A stretch of DNA of 62,000 nt from Symbiodinium natans (lineage: Eukaryota; Sar; Dinophyceae; Suessiales; Symbiodiniaceae). This document shows positions 61,651 through 62,000 of the stretch, piece after piece; the stretch's first letter is position 1, and every line of letters begins with the position of its first letter. The position numbers and the translations under genes are program-made. Where the stretch lies: positions 82,501-144,500 of the forward strand of contig CAJNDS010002829.1 in NCBI GenBank assembly GCA_905221605.1. Reading direction: 5' to 3'. The notes beneath the pieces are model-generated. The model searched no databases. It saw only the letters and a list, made by a program, of their open reading frames with translations, and had not been told where the DNA came from.

Positions 61651-62000
61651 CGTAACCAGACTTTACTCTTAGCTTCGAAGCCGGAACCCCGCGAGACGAC
61701 TCTGGGAGTGTCGGACCTGCTCGAGTGTTTTTGGGCTTCTAACGGATGAAACCAACAGTGCAAGAACGCGAGATCCGTTGAGAAGCTCTCCTTCATCCTC
61801 AGGCTTCGGCAGCATGGCGGAATCTGACACGAGCAACTTACAAGTCACTCACATGCACGATTCAACCGTCAGCTCCAGCTCCCCATGACTGGAACCGTCC
61901 ACTGGGCCCCTTGCCGTTGCGAACACTATATAAGAAGTCAAGCCCTCGCATGCGCCGATGTGGTTGCGTGGCATTCACCTGCCGCTGTAGCCACACGGTC
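61651..62000. other. No recognised gene
   Basis: Nothing beyond a short open minus frame (61614-61796). The window ends without a recognisable feature. Confidence 0.5.

Overview
This is nuclear DNA of a complex eukaryote, most likely a dinoflagellate and probably of the Symbiodiniaceae type. There are no bacterial operons. Coding DNA is cut into tiny exons, most introns start with GC instead of GT (one with GA), and most acceptors read AG|G. TTTAGGG-type repeats lie inside the sequence, simple and minisatellite repeats are abundant, and there is one run of N at 58521-58620. The taxon is inferred from these traits, not from a marker gene.

The best-supported gene is a VPS4 (ESCRT-III disassembly AAA ATPase) homologue on the minus strand, 40945 to 30641. 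I reassembled it by hand from 29 exons of 20-84 nt whose phases all agree. It reads through the MIT domain, linker, Walker A, pore loop, Walker B, sensor 1, arginine fingers, beta domain and C-terminal helix to a stop. Its 2.8-kb intron holds telomere-like arrays and a long CCAATAGAAAA-type array. Directly upstream on the same strand is the 3' end of an unidentified gene (stop at 41224-41226), with further likely exons at 42.6 and 44.6-44.8 kb. Downstream on the same strand is a glycerophosphodiester phosphodiesterase-like exon (28463-29185).

Other coding regions are an unidentified five-exon segment (23972-23464, minus), a cyclic-nucleotide-binding-domain gene fragment (57122-56476, minus), and two exons of a WD40 protein of EML-like type (9165-10133, plus). 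Most recognised genes therefore run on the minus strand between about 23 and 57 kb, in line with the one-directional gene arrays known from dinoflagellates.

The rest is intron or intergenic DNA. It holds an inverted CCAATAGAAAA array at 3.8-4.7 kb, a GGGCACTCCAGG minisatellite family at several loci in both orientations, a GAATC/GGAAACTGG family at two loci, trinucleotide arrays at 45.5-46.9 and 59.3 kb, degenerate TTTAGGG stretches at 15.2, 35.9-37.5 and 61.5 kb, and a likely tRNA-derived SINE at 15.4 kb. Genes broken this finely are not captured by long open frames: nearly all long frames here lie in repeats and are not genes.
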